DNA of 50,820 bases from Deltaproteobacteria bacterium (GCA_031263485.1 JAISFS010000243.1:1-50820), one strand, 5' to 3'; shown: positions 28,129 to 37,164, counted from the first letter of the stretch. The notes: generated from the sequence alone by a model not told the origin. Made by a program: numbers and translations.

Positions 28129-30030
28129 CTATTCCTGAAATCTTACCGTCCCCTTCGCCCGGTCTTTCCAAACGACGCGCCTGAACCGAATCCTTACGCA
28201 GGAAGAATCGTAAATTGCAACGGCAACGGCGTATACGTCTTTACCCCTGCCCAGGTAAGGTTGCGCATATTGTCTGGCGACTATTTGCCGGAACGCCTTT
28301 CTGACGCTCTCATCCAAGCTTTTGACGGCGGTTTCCGTAAGTTCCCCAATGGCGATGACGGGGGAATCCTCCGAACCGTTCAGCGAAGGTGCAACGTTCG
28401 GAGAAGCGCCAAGCGAGGCCTTGACAGATACCGAGCCAGATTCGCGCTCTCCTGACGATTTGTCTTTCCGGAACTCTCCCCCACTTTTGGAGGAGCGTGA
28501 TTTCACGGGCTCTCGAGATCTATCGACCCTTATATCGACGATCAGCCATTCGCCGATAGGCGTCGGCATGACGATATCAGTCCGTCCTTTGCGCGTGGGG
28601 ACTTCCCTCATGCGCTTGCTTTTCCCGATATCGAGACAAAGCGAAAGCATGGCGGAAAACATATATTCTTCATTTATATCATAAAAATACGATGCGTCGG
28701 AAATGAAGGAGGAAAACAGCATTTCCGAATCGCTTTGGTTACGGGAGCAAAACGCGTCATAAAATTGTTGATATTTTGGATTGCCCAAACCTGTAATGCC
28801 ATCCATATCGGAACGAAGCGTCGACTTTGCCAGCAGAGACTTGCTGACGGAATTATAGATCTCGTAGTTCGGCATTTTAAGGCTATACTGCTCGAGATCA
28901 TGATCAATGCTTGCTATAGTGAGATAGCCGGATTGCAGCAAAACGGCATTGTCGTTATATATACTGTCCGAATCGCCAATCGACACGTCGTTTTCAACCG
29001 ATATGTCATCACGGAATATCCTGAAATAGTTCTGAGATTTCAAGCCAAGTTGTTCAAGCATCATCGATGGGCCGGATTTACTCCAGTAATCTGAAAAGCG
29101 AAAATTTTTAAGACATTTTGTCACGGAATATGGATTTAGCACCTTTGTATGGCCGTCCCATGTATAGCCATCATACCAATCATTGATTCTGCTTAAAAGT
29201 TCGGCTTTGGTTGCATCGACATCGAAATATCCCCGGTCCTTCATCTTCCGAAGCATAACATCAAGATAATCGCAAAATGTCAATTCGATCTCTTCTTTCG
29301 TAAATCCACAAATCGCCGAATATCGAGAATTATAGGTGATATCCTCCACGGCATTCATTCCGGGAGACAGAGAGAGCTGTTCAAACCTAGTAATGCCTGT
29401 TATCAGGCAAAAACGGATCTTCGCATCGCAGCTTTTGATTACGGCAGAAAAATCATGAAGGACTGCTCTGATGCGTTTAGATTTCTTAAAATCAAGGATT
29501 TTGTCCTGCAAGGCGAAATCGTATTCGTCTATAAGCAATACGACATTTCTCGGATACTGTCTGTTAATTTTAATATTTTTTTTCTTGGACATCTGAATGT
29601 GCTTGTTTGAAACTGCGTTGATCAGTCTTAAAATAGCAAGTGAAGATGATCCAGTATGAATATTTACTTTATGATAGTTTGCGACTTCTTCAACCTTGCC
29701 TGCCAGGATCTCATTTATCATTTTCGGTTCTGAACTGGTACCTGAAAGATCGAGCCGAATGACGGGAAAGACTTTCCAGTCGTAACCCTGACTCTCCTGT
29801 CCAATTCTCATATCCTTGAACAGTTCTCGTTCGCCACAGAAGATATTTGCTATCGTGTCCAGAAGCATCGTCTTGCCGAATCTTCTTGGTCTGCAGAGCA
29901 GATACGATCCCGTCGGCTCGCTCAGCAGTTTTTGGATAATGATAGTCTTGTCAACGACCGGCGACCTCCCATCGATAAAATCTCTTAGGATAGCACTATT
30001 TGTCAGCAAATTTCCCAAGTTTTCTGTCAT
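28129..30030 (-). CDS. AAA-ATPase-like / PD-(D/E)XK nuclease-like protein (paralog 2)
   Basis: A protein of 633 residues of the same family as those at 25-1893 and 43443-45233. Walker A is at about 47-54 (RPRRFGKT), Walker B is VVLLIDEYDF, then ITGITRFEQL, SAICGFT and WYDGYTWDG. The C-terminal nuclease-like domain has GRTDIV (motif D present) but VDIRV where E-x-K is expected, so the catalytic lysine appears replaced by Arg. A Ser/Lys/Glu-rich insertion of about 60 residues follows, then a QIVARQYAQPYLG helix and the VYAVAVAI strand. ATG at 30030 with GGAGG about 10 bases upstream is a good start. The gene is AT-rich against GC-rich neighbours on both sides and stands alone, which suggests a single-gene insertion. 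Its biochemical role is not established. Confidence 0.87.
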   Translation of the reverse strand: MTENLGNLLTNSAILRDFIDGRSPVVDKTIIIQKLLSEPTGSYLLCRPRRFGKTMLLDTIANIFCGERELFKDMRIGQESQGYDWKVFPVIRLDLSGTSSEPKMINEILAGKVEEVANYHKVNIHTGSSSLAILRLINAVSNKHIQMSKKKNIKINRQYPRNVVLLIDEYDFALQDKILDFKKSKRIRAVLHDFSAVIKSCDAKIRFCLITGITRFEQLSLSPGMNAVEDITYNSRYSAICGFTKEEIELTFCDYLDVMLRKMKDRGYFDVDATKAELLSRINDWYDGYTWDGHTKVLNPYSVTKCLKNFRFSDYWSKSGPSMMLEQLGLKSQNYFRIFRDDISVENDVSIGDSDSIYNDNAVLLQSGYLTIASIDHDLEQYSLKMPNYEIYNSVSKSLLAKSTLRSDMDGITGLGNPKYQQFYDAFCSRNQSDSEMLFSSFISDASYFYDINEEYMFSAMLSLCLDIGKSKRMREVPTRKGRTDIVMPTPIGEWLIVDIRVDRSREPVKSRSSKSGGEFRKDKSSGERESGSVSVKASLGASPNVAPSLNGSEDSPVIAIGELTETAVKSLDESVRKAFRQIVARQYAQPYLGRGKDVYAVAVAIYDSSCVRIRFRRVVWKDRAKGTVRFQE

Positions 30031-30576
30031 TGCTTAAAAACCTCCGCTTAAGGCCGAATCCGGCAGAAAGACCGCATTGCCCAACGAATAATCGACATGC
30101 TACTCTTAAGCATCCATGCGTGAGAGACCGATGCATCGCGGATATATTCGCATTTAATCTAATGGCATTATAGCACAATATCCACAATATAACCCTTGTA
30201 CACCTTTATCCTTGATTTTCAATCAGATGTCATGTCCCAAGAGCATGTGAGCGTGTGTCCATGATGCACCCCAAAAATGCCCTGAAAATGAAGATTGGCA
30301 AATCTAAATGCGGTATGTCTGCGTGCCTAATCATAATATAATAGCGGAACCGGAAAAAGTCTTTGCCGTTGCCCCTGACGCGGCAGGCCCTCCACGTTGT
30401 CTTCTGATTCAGAGTGGGCTTTAGAGAAGGCAAGATGTCCCTAATCATTGTGGATGCGGCGCAACCGAGATGTTTCAGACGATGATGACCCATCTTAATC
30501 TTCATGGTGCGGCTAGCGCAAGGCACCGTCAAGTCAGCTTCAGGTGGCCGGAACCCGCCCCCTCGACCGATCTCCT
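30031..30576. other. non-coding spacer
   Basis: No credible gene. The AT-rich part next to the ATPase gene (30031-30480) contrasts with the GC-rich importer operon that ends at 30577; a terminator for that operon was not recognised. Confidence 0.5.
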
Positions 30577-31440
30577 TCAGGAGCCACCCCGCGAGGCGGG
30601 ACACAGCAGGCGCTCCAGGAGATACGCGAGCTCGAAGAACGCCGCGCCCAAAAACCCCATCGCCAGGATGCCGCTCCACATGCGAGTGAGATCCATGGCC
30701 CCCCAGGCGTCCACGATCATGAGCCCCAGGCCGCGCTCCGTAGCGAAGGACTCTGCGATGAACAGTACCGACACCGCCGTGCCGGCCGCCAGCCTGAGCG
30801 AGCTCATGGCAGCGGGCAGGGCGAAGGGGACCGTCACGTGACGGGATAGCGACAGCTCGCGACTGAGCCTCCCGCCGGGCCGCGCGGCGGGCCAGAGGGT
30901 CGAAAACGACGTCTCCCATACGGGATCCATGCCCTTCACGGCGTCCCGGGTGACGACCAGGATCTGGTAGCCCGTCACCAGCACGATCAGGACGGTCTTG
31001 GGAGCCTCGCCCAGCCCGAAAATCACCAGAAGGGCCGGCAACAGGAGCACCTTGGGCACGGGGTAGGTGAGAAAGACCACAGGCGACAGCACCGCGTCAA
31101 ACCCGGGAAACCTCCCCATGGCCACACCCAGCGGAAAGCCGACGGCGAACCCCATGCCCAGACCGGAGGCTAGCCTCCGCACGGAAGCCCCGAGGTGCGC
31201 GAGAAACACTGGGTCCCCGACCCTGCCCGCGAGGTCAACGAAAACGGACCAGGGCCGCGGCAGCACCAGCGGCCCCATGGCCACGCTCAGGACCTGCCAG
31301 ACGGCCAGAATGAGGCAGACGGCCCAGATGTAGCCCGGCAACCGCCTGCTGAACCTCCGGGAGGACCGCCGGGGCTCCGGCCCCCCGCTCAGTCCGTCTC
31401 TCGGTCCGCCGCTCGGTCCGCCGCCCAGTCCGCCGCTCAC
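30577..31440 (-). CDS. ABC importer permease (nitrate/sulfonate/taurine type)
   Basis: A BPD_transp_1 permease of 287 residues, the membrane channel of a NitT/TauT/Ssu-like importer. About six hydrophobic segments are present, and the coupling-loop (EAA-like) motif lies in AAMSSLRLAAGTAVSVLFIAE. The N-terminal 30 residues are Gly/Pro/Arg-rich and encoded by short 12-bp repeats (GGTCCGCCGCTC-like, 31390-31436). The start ATG overlaps the stop codon of the ATPase gene by 4 bases, so the two are translationally coupled. It is the last gene of the binding protein-ATPase-permease operon. The substrate cannot be assigned. Confidence 0.9.
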   Translation of the reverse strand: MSGGLGGGPSGGPRDGLSGGPEPRRSSRRFSRRLPGYIWAVCLILAVWQVLSVAMGPLVLPRPWSVFVDLAGRVGDPVFLAHLGASVRRLASGLGMGFAVGFPLGVAMGRFPGFDAVLSPVVFLTYPVPKVLLLPALLVIFGLGEAPKTVLIVLVTGYQILVVTRDAVKGMDPVWETSFSTLWPAARPGGRLSRELSLSRHVTVPFALPAAMSSLRLAAGTAVSVLFIAESFATERGLGLMIVDAWGAMDLTRMWSGILAMGFLGAAFFELAYLLERLLCPASRGGS

Positions 31441-32171
31441 GTTCCGTCCTCCAGGGCCCGGCGGATCTCCAGCGCCAGGCGGAACGCGGCCTCCGAGGAC
31501 CGGAAGCCGGACTCGCGCCTGCGAGGGTTAGGGATTTCAGCCGTAATCCCCGAAGGCCGGCCGCCCAGGACCAGAACCCTGTCCCCAAGTCGGACGGCCT
31601 CGTCGATGCCGTGCGTCGCCACCACCGAGGTCAGCCCCTTGCGGGCGAAGAGCGAGTCCACCGCGTCCTGGAGCCTCTCGCGGGCGATGGCGTCCAGGGC
31701 GGAGAAGGGCTCGTCCAGAAGGACCACCTCGGCGCCTGCGGCGAGCGCCCTGCCCAAGGCGGCGCGCTGCCGCTCGCCTCCGGAAATCTCGTGGGGATAG
31801 CGGTGACCAAGCCCCTCAAGACCCAACTCGCGCAGGGCCTCGGCGACCCTGGCCCCCCGCTCGCGGCGAGAGGCCCCCGCGAGCGCCAGCGGCAACTCCA
31901 GGTTGGCCGCGACGGTCTTCCAGGGAAACAGGGCGCAACCCTGCATGAGGTACGCCCTGCCCGCTCCCGGAGGATCGGTCGCGACCTCCCCCGCGCTTCG
32001 GCCCGGGCCGACCAGTCCCGCCAAAAGGTTCAGGAGCGTGGTCTTGCCGCTCCCAGAGCGGCCCACCACCGAAAGCGATCCCCCGGCCGGCACCGTGAAG
32101 CTCACGCCTCTCAGGACCTCGCGATCCCCGTAGGAACGGCCAAGATCACGCGCCGCAAGCGTCGCGCCCAT
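31437..32171 (-). CDS. ABC importer ATP-binding protein
   Basis: ATPase subunit of 244 residues in the NitT/TauT/Ssu family. It has the whole set of motifs: Walker A GRSGSGKTT (about 37-45), a Q-loop in LMQGCALFPWKTV, the signature ISGGERQRAALGRAL, Walker B VVLLDEPFSALD and the switch histidine in ATHGIDEA. It begins 5 bases after the binding-protein gene and overlaps the permease start by 4 bases, so the three genes form one operon. It drives import of the same unknown solute. Confidence 0.95.
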   Translation of the reverse strand: MGATLAARDLGRSYGDREVLRGVSFTVPAGGSLSVVGRSGSGKTTLLNLLAGLVGPGRSAGEVATDPPGAGRAYLMQGCALFPWKTVAANLELPLALAGASRRERGARVAEALRELGLEGLGHRYPHEISGGERQRAALGRALAAGAEVVLLDEPFSALDAIARERLQDAVDSLFARKGLTSVVATHGIDEAVRLGDRVLVLGGRPSGITAEIPNPRRRESGFRSSEAAFRLALEIRRALEDGT

Positions 32172-32176
32172 CCGGA

Positions 32177-33334
32177 CTACCGGGGCCCCAGGGCACGGAC
32201 CACGTCCGAGTAGTTGGGCACGGGGAGCCCGCGTCCGCCGTCCCCGGGCCCTCCCGCGAGAGTGCCCGTACCCTGGAGGTAGCGCACGTACTCGCCGTAG
32301 AGTCTTCGGTCCGGGAGCCCATAGGGGATCCTGTCGGGATCGAAGAGGGGTAGCTCGTAAGCGTCCGCGATTTGCGGGGCGATGAGGCCGCGATCGACCA
32401 TCATGGCCTTGGCCGCGGAAGGGTCCGAGTTGACCCAGTCGACCGCGAGGGCCAAGGCTCCCTTGAAGGCCTGGAATACCTCGGAAGGCAGCCTGCCGTC
32501 CAGGGCCACGACCGCGAGCGGCATTTCTGGGAGCTCTCGGTCGTCCATCACGACCGCGCCGCCGGCCTGTTCGGCCACGGTCAGAAGAGGTTCGGGGACC
32601 AGCGCGGCGTCCGCCTGCCCTGAAACCAGAAGCTGGAGCCGCACTGGAATCTTGCGCACGTCACGGCGGTCCATGAAGTCCGGGGCGGCTCCCCTGGTCC
32701 TGAAGAAGACGTCCGCCAGAAAGTCGGTTATGGTCTGCCTGGCCGTCAGAAGCGTCCTGCCCTTCAGGCCCTCGAAGGAAAGCCCCGAGGCCTCGGGCGA
32801 GGTGACCAGCCCGAACATCCTGCGTTCCCGGCTAGTGGCGGAGGTGACCGCCGCGACCTTGAAATCTCGGCCCGAGGCCTGCTGCACTATGGCGGAGATT
32901 ATCTCGCAGAAATGCCCGTCCAGCGTCCCGGCTATGGCCGCGGCGTCCTTGTCCAGGGCGCTCTGGAAGCCGACGAGCTCGACCGCCAGGCCCTTTCGGG
33001 CGAAGAAGCCCCGTTCGTCAGCGGCCATAAGGAGAATCGTGTCGGCTACTGGCAACAGGCCTATCTTGAGCCTGACGGGTGAAACACCGTCCGGCCCCTG
33101 CCCAAGCCCTCGCCCCTGTCCTGGCGCATTTACCTGAGCTTGCGCCTGCGCCAGAGCCTGGGCCGGGATTGAGCCGACGATGCACAAAATCGCGAGCGCT
33201 AGGGTCCTGAAGGTTCGATGTGCCGCCAAGGCCCTGAAGAAAGGAATGCGGGCCGGGTACCCGAAATCCTGAAACGGGAGCGGACCGAACCGGGCGACCG
33301 TGGGGCGGTCCGGGGTCCGGGGACTCAGACGCAT
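32177..33334 (-). CDS. ABC importer periplasmic substrate-binding protein
   Basis: Solute receptor of 385 residues of the NMT1/SsuA-like type. It has a long basic leader, then a hydrophobic export signal (TLALAILCIVGSIPAQALAQA, about 43-65), a Gln/Gly-rich linker, and the mature domain starting LKIGLLPVADTILLMAADERGFF. The start is firmly placed: AAGGAG lies 6 bases before ATG 33334. The leader is unusually long (about 40 residues before the hydrophobic core). Family members carry nitrate, aliphatic sulfonates, taurine or thiamine and riboflavin precursors; the sequence alone does not decide. First gene of the operon. Confidence 0.9.
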   Translation of the reverse strand: MRLSPRTPDRPTVARFGPLPFQDFGYPARIPFFRALAAHRTFRTLALAILCIVGSIPAQALAQAQAQVNAPGQGRGLGQGPDGVSPVRLKIGLLPVADTILLMAADERGFFARKGLAVELVGFQSALDKDAAAIAGTLDGHFCEIISAIVQQASGRDFKVAAVTSATSRERRMFGLVTSPEASGLSFEGLKGRTLLTARQTITDFLADVFFRTRGAAPDFMDRRDVRKIPVRLQLLVSGQADAALVPEPLLTVAEQAGGAVVMDDRELPEMPLAVVALDGRLPSEVFQAFKGALALAVDWVNSDPSAAKAMMVDRGLIAPQIADAYELPLFDPDRIPYGLPDRRLYGEYVRYLQGTGTLAGGPGDGGRGLPVPNYSDVVRALGPR

Positions 33335-33652
33335 CGTAATCTCCTTGAAAAGTTGAGAGTACCCCCTCGTAGGTCACGCTCATCGACCGGATGCCGATAA
33401 GGCGTGAAGGTGCGAGATCCTGTCGACCAGCGCCTTCAGTGTCTTCGACGGTCTCCGTCGCCGGAGCCGGGGGGGATCATGACCGAAGTCCTTGATCGAA
33501 AGCTTAAGCGTGGATGGCTATTTTACCTGCGGCTTGGAGGGGTTACAAGACGCCGCCGACCTCCCCCCTCCTCGTGGGGCATCTTCCAACCTGCCACAAC
33601 CGGTTCGTGAGGGCCCCCCCCGTCTCTTTAAGAGGCGACCGGACAACAAAGT
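33335..33652. other. spacer between importer operon and tRNA-like copy
   Basis: It should hold the promoter of the minus-strand importer operon. No gene was seen. Confidence 0.45.
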
Positions 33653-33679
33653 GCCGGAAACCCCGAAGAGGTTTCCGGC
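33653..33679 (-). terminator. hairpin downstream of the tRNA-Ala-like copy
   Basis: A perfect 10-bp stem (GCCGGAAACC with GGTTTCCGGC, 7-base loop) lies 40 bases after the 3' end of the tRNA-like sequence at 33719. It resembles the terminator that follows the intact tRNA-Ala at 36462 and is probably the original tRNA terminator, displaced by an insertion. The T-run is poor. Confidence 0.6.
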
Positions 33680-33718
33680 CTTGTATCGCGCCATTCCCGC
33701 AGTCCCGAGTCCGAAAAA

Positions 33719-33792
33719 TGTTGGATGAGGGGGCTCGAATCCCTAGCCCCGGCATTGCGGATGCAGCACTCTCCCAACTGAGCTTCATCCCT
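33719..33792 (-). pseudogene. degenerate tRNA-Ala(CGC) copy, likely attachment-site duplicate
   Basis: It aligns along its length with the intact tRNA-Ala at 36462-36537 on the same strand. The D arm (GCTCAGTTGGGAGAG), the CGC anticodon region, and the T arm (GATTCGAGCC) are kept. The acceptor stem no longer pairs at its first two positions, the anticodon stem has a mismatch, base 33 is C instead of T, and there is no CCA. It is best read as the far attachment site of an element integrated at tRNA-Ala. A second, now dead, tRNA gene is the alternative. Confidence 0.75.
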
Positions 33793-34031
33793 GCACTGTA
33801 TCAGGTTGCCGAAGGACTCGGAAAAAAAAACAATGATACCCCGACGCCCCCACGTGTTTCCGCGCATGAAAGTGGCAAAGATCACTACAGCGGCGGCACA
33901 CTACCCGAAATGGCGATATCGGACATGACCATGCCGATTATCCTTGCAATCTTCAGCATTTAGGTTTAAAGCCACTCTAAGTGAGTATCGCTGTCCTCTC
34001 GGACCAAGGCGCGATCAGACAGGTGGGTTTC

Positions 34032-34477
34032 ATGGGACCGGAAGCAAAATACCTGTATTGGATGTCCGATGCCCAATACGATATAACTTCTGCAGAGCCC
34101 AATTTCGCGGCAGGCCGTTGGTTTTACGTTATCTTCATGTGCCAGCAGGCCTTGAAAAATTGGCTAAAGTTTTGTTCGGCCTGTATTTTGACTTCAACAC
34201 CATTCCGTTTACGCACAATATCGATAAGCTTATCAAGCCAATTGCAACCAAGATACCCTTACAAATACCCCAAGAGACTTTGGAGTTTTTAGCAGAACTG
34301 TCAAAATATGCCGTTAACAAACGGTACCCTGATTATAAACAATTACTGTCCCAAAAAACAACGCGACCTGAAGCGTTGAAATCTTTGAACCGTAGCAAGG
34401 AGGCATTCGCATGGCTGCAGACATTGAAGCCGTCAGAGCCGAAGCCAGAAGATACGCCGCCGCAACCAAGGCCATGA
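34032..34477 (+). pseudogene. HEPN-domain toxin gene, frameshifted
   Basis: Two plus frames join into one HEPN-like protein. ATG at 34032 (AGGTGG 6 bases upstream) reads MGPEAKYLYWMSDAQYDI ... FYVIFMCQQAL, and the sequence goes on in another frame as EKLAKVLFGLYFDFNTIPFTHNIDKLI up to 34477. The break is near 34155, in a run of A residues, where one base seems to be missing. HEPN proteins of this type are RNases or AMPylation targets paired with a nucleotidyltransferase antitoxin. The downstream MNT gene overlaps the end of this frame, as in HEPN-MNT pairs. A sequencing error or programmed frameshift cannot be excluded. Confidence 0.75.
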
Positions 34478-34725
34478 TGTCGATAGATCGCGCGTATTTA
34501 TTCGGATCTTACGCCAAGGGTACCGCACGTGAATTGAGCGATGTTGACATCGCATTCTTTTTCTACGGCTTGTCGGACGATGAAATTTTCGATCACCAAA
34601 CCCAACTTATCCTCTTGACTCTCGATTTCAACGGGTGGTTTGAACCCCTGGCATTTTCGACATCTGATTTGAATACCGATAATCCCTTCGTAAACGAGAT
34701 TGTAAGGACCGGTATTGAGCTCTAG
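34411..34725 (+). CDS. MNT-domain minimal nucleotidyltransferase (antitoxin of HEPN-MNT pair)
   Basis: A small protein of 104 residues with the nucleotidyltransferase signature GSYAKG followed by SDVDIAFF, so the metal-binding Asp pair is present. Family members neutralise the HEPN toxin by attaching AMP groups to it. ATG at 34411 is preceded by AAGGAGG 7 bases upstream, and the gene overlaps the end of the HEPN frame by 67 bases. The antitoxin is intact while the toxin is frameshifted, a common stage in decay of such pairs. Confidence 0.88.
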   Translation: MAADIEAVRAEARRYAAATKAMMSIDRAYLFGSYAKGTARELSDVDIAFFFYGLSDDEIFDHQTQLILLTLDFNGWFEPLAFSTSDLNTDNPFVNEIVRTGIEL

Positions 34726-34895
34726 CGGTTACCGCCCGACTCCGACTCCCCTTCAGCCATCATGGACCCCCTTAGTCATGCATTGAAATTAACTCACTGC
34801 GCATGTCCCCTTCAGTAGCGGAGCGCCTCAAACCACCTCTCCCAGCGGACGAATTGGCCGCTTTCTGGCTTGTCGTGGCGTGAACGCCAACGTTT

Positions 34896-35255
34896 TCAGA
34901 AAGTCAGTGTTCTCAAACCGGGCCAGTTGAGTTCAGCCAAACGATGATCGCGGGTAACCAGGGTAGCATCAGCGACCCGAGCGGTGGCGGCGATGATGGA
35001 ATCCGGAAGCTTTAAGCGAACGGCCCTTCTGAGGGCGATGGTCGCCCGCTCAATTTCCGGATCTATGGGGATGACGTTCAGACCGGCTAAAAGGGCCTGG
35101 ACGCAGGGCTCATCTTCAGCCGTAAGGCGGTGGTAGGACAGAAACTCCATCCTGGTGACCACGCTGGCGTAAAGCTCGGCCCCCCTGAGGCGCTCGGACA
35201 GAACAGTCAGCACGGACAGGCCGTTCAGATAGTCAATGGCGATGTTGGTGTCCAT
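34896..35255 (-). CDS. vapC: VapC-type PIN-domain RNase toxin
   Basis: Protein of 119 residues with a complete PIN domain: D2 in MDTNIAIDYL, E37 in RMEF, D85 in LPDSIIAATA and D103 in VTRDHRL, the four acidic residues that bind metal in VapC toxins. These cleave tRNA or rRNA when the antitoxin is degraded. The gene begins 9 bases after the stop codon of the upstream antitoxin gene, in the same frame and strand. It looks functional. Confidence 0.92.
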   Translation of the reverse strand: MDTNIAIDYLNGLSVLTVLSERLRGAELYASVVTRMEFLSYHRLTAEDEPCVQALLAGLNVIPIDPEIERATIALRRAVRLKLPDSIIAATARVADATLVTRDHRLAELNWPGLRTLTF

Positions 35256-35264
35256 GAAGGTATT

Positions 35265-35504
35265 TCATTCGGACCCTTCATCGCGCCATTGCCTCTGCAA
35301 ATCCACCCCATCGCCGTCAAAACATTTTTTGTTTTTCAAGATCCCGAAGAAACCCTCAAAGGGTGTGCAGGCCGAGATGGGCCGATGCGGATTAATGGTC
35401 AAGCGTAACTCCGCCTTCCCGGTCTGAATGCCGTCCGGCAACTCCAGATCTAGACGCAAGCGGCGATCTTCCGTTATTTCTATGGTTTTGCATATAACGG
35501 TCAT
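35265..35504 (-). CDS. vapB: VapB-like antitoxin
   Basis: A protein of 79 residues. The N-terminal half (MTVICKTIEITEDRRLRLDLELPDG) is a beta-rich segment of the kind that VapB-like antitoxins of the UPF0175/DUF2281-related type show, and the C-terminal part (FEGFFGILKN ... LQRQWRDEGSE) is the flexible region that wraps the toxin. The start at ATG 35504 is fixed by GGAGG 6 bases upstream; a longer frame from 35522 has no such site. It is directly upstream of the PIN toxin, as in vapBC operons. The pair probably stabilises the integrated element. Confidence 0.82.
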   Translation of the reverse strand: MTVICKTIEITEDRRLRLDLELPDGIQTGKAELRLTINPHRPISACTPFEGFFGILKNKKCFDGDGVDLQRQWRDEGSE

Positions 35505-35639
35505 GAACTGCCTCCATTCCATTCCAGGCCCAGGACAAATGACACGCCGCTCTGGTGGCGATGTTCTGACACCTCAACCGAAATGGAGCGATCATCCTCC
35601 CTTGATTTTCTTTACCCTGATTCGCGGGAATTGGCAAGC

Positions 35640-36289
35640 GTTCTATCGGCCTGGCCCAGACGCTCGGCCCGGCGTCGAAAACAACTCTTCAAGGAAATGC
35701 GTACGCCGGGGCCGGAGGACGGGCGAGGTGTCGTGGGTAACCCTCCCTGTAGACACCGCGTAACGGAAAATCTGACCCGGATATTGCAATCATCTTTGAG
35801 AAGTTTCTACCGCTCCCCTGGATTCGGTTTTTTGAAAGACTCCAACAGTTCCGGAGCCTCGATGTCGGCTATGGGCCAGTCTTCCAGGATGGGAAGGATA
35901 TCCTTATCCAGGCGGCCCAGGAACCTGCTGGTGTAACTCTCCTTTTCCCCGGGCTTTTATCTCACGAACCACTCCAAGGCCACGGTCCCGAAGGTTTCAA
36001 AGGCTACGGCTACTCACAGTTGGAGGGCGGCCTTTCCCCGAAGCCTAGGGGCGGTCCCCTCCCTCAACAGCCTCTTCGCCTCCACGAGCCTCTCTCGGGC
36101 CTCCTTCTGGGACACCTCCGGATAGGTCCCGAAGGTCAGGATGTTGCGCCTTCTCAAGAAAGCGTACTCGTACCGCCAGGACTTCAACCCGCTGGGCGCG
36201 AGGCATAGGAAGAGCCCTCCCCCGTCATAGAGCTTCATGGGCTTCTCTGGTGGCTTCAAGTTCTGAATTTCCATGTCCTTCACGGCCAT
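35640..36289 (-). pseudogene. decayed tyrosine integrase (P4 type), C-terminal catalytic part lost
   Basis: From ATG 36289 the reading starts MAVKDMEIQNLKPPEKPMKL, goes on to YDGGGLFLCLAPSGLKSWRY and FGTYPEVSQKEARERL (the N-terminal arm-binding DUF4102 domain), up to a stop at 36014. In the same frame it continues as FETFGTVALEWFVR, stop, ESYTSRFLGRLDKDILPILE and DWPIADIEAPELLESF (core-binding domain). After a frameshift near 35807 comes LQYPGQIFRYAVSTGRVTHD. The catalytic R-H-R-Y half is not visible. It lies directly beside tRNA-Ala and reads away from it, as integrases of tRNA-borne islands do. Confidence 0.85.
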
Positions 36290-36399
36290 TACGGTACCGC
36301 CTCCTGCTCGACTGTGTCGATACCGTAATAAAAACCGTGAATCCTCCTGGCTGTCAAAGGCGGCAGGCAGACTTCCGAGGATATGGGGCTCCCCGAAGG

Positions 36400-36434
36400 A
36401 AAAGCCCGAAAGCCTTATATCAAGGCTTTCGGGC
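36400..36434 (-). terminator. intrinsic terminator of tRNA-Ala
   Basis: On the minus strand a perfect 13-bp stem (GCCCGAAAGCCTT with AAGGCTTTCGGGC, 5-base loop) is followed by TTTTCCTT. It begins 28 bases after the tRNA CCA end. Confidence 0.9.
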
Positions 36435-36461
36435 ATTTATGGTCCTGTTCGGACTACTAAA

Positions 36462-36537
36462 TGGTGGAGATGAGGGGGCTCGAACCCCTGGCCTCGGCAT
36501 TGCGAACGCCGCGCTCTCCCAACTGAGCTACATCCCC
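36462..36537 (-). tRNA. tRNA-Ala(CGC)
   Basis: A 76-base cloverleaf with all stems paired: acceptor GGGGATG/CATCTCC, including the G3-U70 wobble that marks alanine tRNAs; D arm GCTCAGTTGGGAGAGC; anticodon stem CGGCG/TGCCG with loop TTCGCAA (anticodon CGC); and T arm AGGGG-TTCGAGC-CCCCT. Discriminator A and an encoded CCA follow. A strong terminator lies just downstream. Confidence 0.97.
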
Positions 36538-37164
36538 ATATGAGCCGCCACCACGCCGAAATGGCCCGGCGCGACCTTGAGCCACCGAATACGGCGGCCT
36601 GCCCCGAAAGCCTACGGAAGCCACCGTTGCAGGAAAGAAGATACTACTCTAACCGCCCCGATTTTTCAAGGGTTGAAGCCAAAAACATTAGGAAATTCAG
36701 GTCCGGAAAGGCTACTTCTGGCCTTGACCCCCTATCGAGGATACGTCATACACGAGTTTTCCGCCCGCCAGCCCGCTCTACCGAACACCAAGACGCAATT
36801 ACGCTACACATATTAAAACGGGTCACTATCATAATATTTTATTGTGATTTAAGATAGTTACTGCATATTTTATCAAACGATAATTGACTTTCGCTTCAAG
36901 AACATCTTTGCGCCGGTTCTCATTTTGATTTCAAGACAACCAAAAAGGAGCTCTTCACCGCTCAGGGTCTGGCGCTCTGACGCAGTGAGTCGACCCTGCT
37001 GGCGGGCATGAGAGATCTTCGAGGTCGCCCCTCCTCTGGCGGCAGATTGATGCCGCTCGCCTGCCAACTGGCATCGTCACGTTCACAACCGGCAGGACTG
37101 CGGACTTGCCGACACAACTCCCTTCACCGAACAGTACAAAAGGCGCGTCCACATAGGGGAGGGG
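36538..37164. other. non-coding AT-rich spacer
   Basis: It should contain the tRNA-Ala promoter. No credible gene. The sequence becomes AT-rich from about 36790 to 36920. Confidence 0.5.

Larger units (their letters stand above)
33719..36461. mobile_element. remnant of an integrative element at tRNA-Ala(CGC)
   Basis: About 2.7 kb lie between the intact tRNA-Ala and its degenerate copy, both on the same strand. Directly next to the intact tRNA, past its terminator, is a decayed tyrosine integrase of the kind that targets tRNA 3' ends. The cargo is a HEPN-MNT pair and a VapBC pair. The base composition is lower in GC than the importer operon beside it. It looks like an island reduced by deletions to its edges and its addiction modules. 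Confidence 0.75.

Noticed and set aside
30230-30919. Minus-strand frame overlapping the permease gene 3' end
   Set aside because: It overlaps the permease in another frame and has no recognisable domain.
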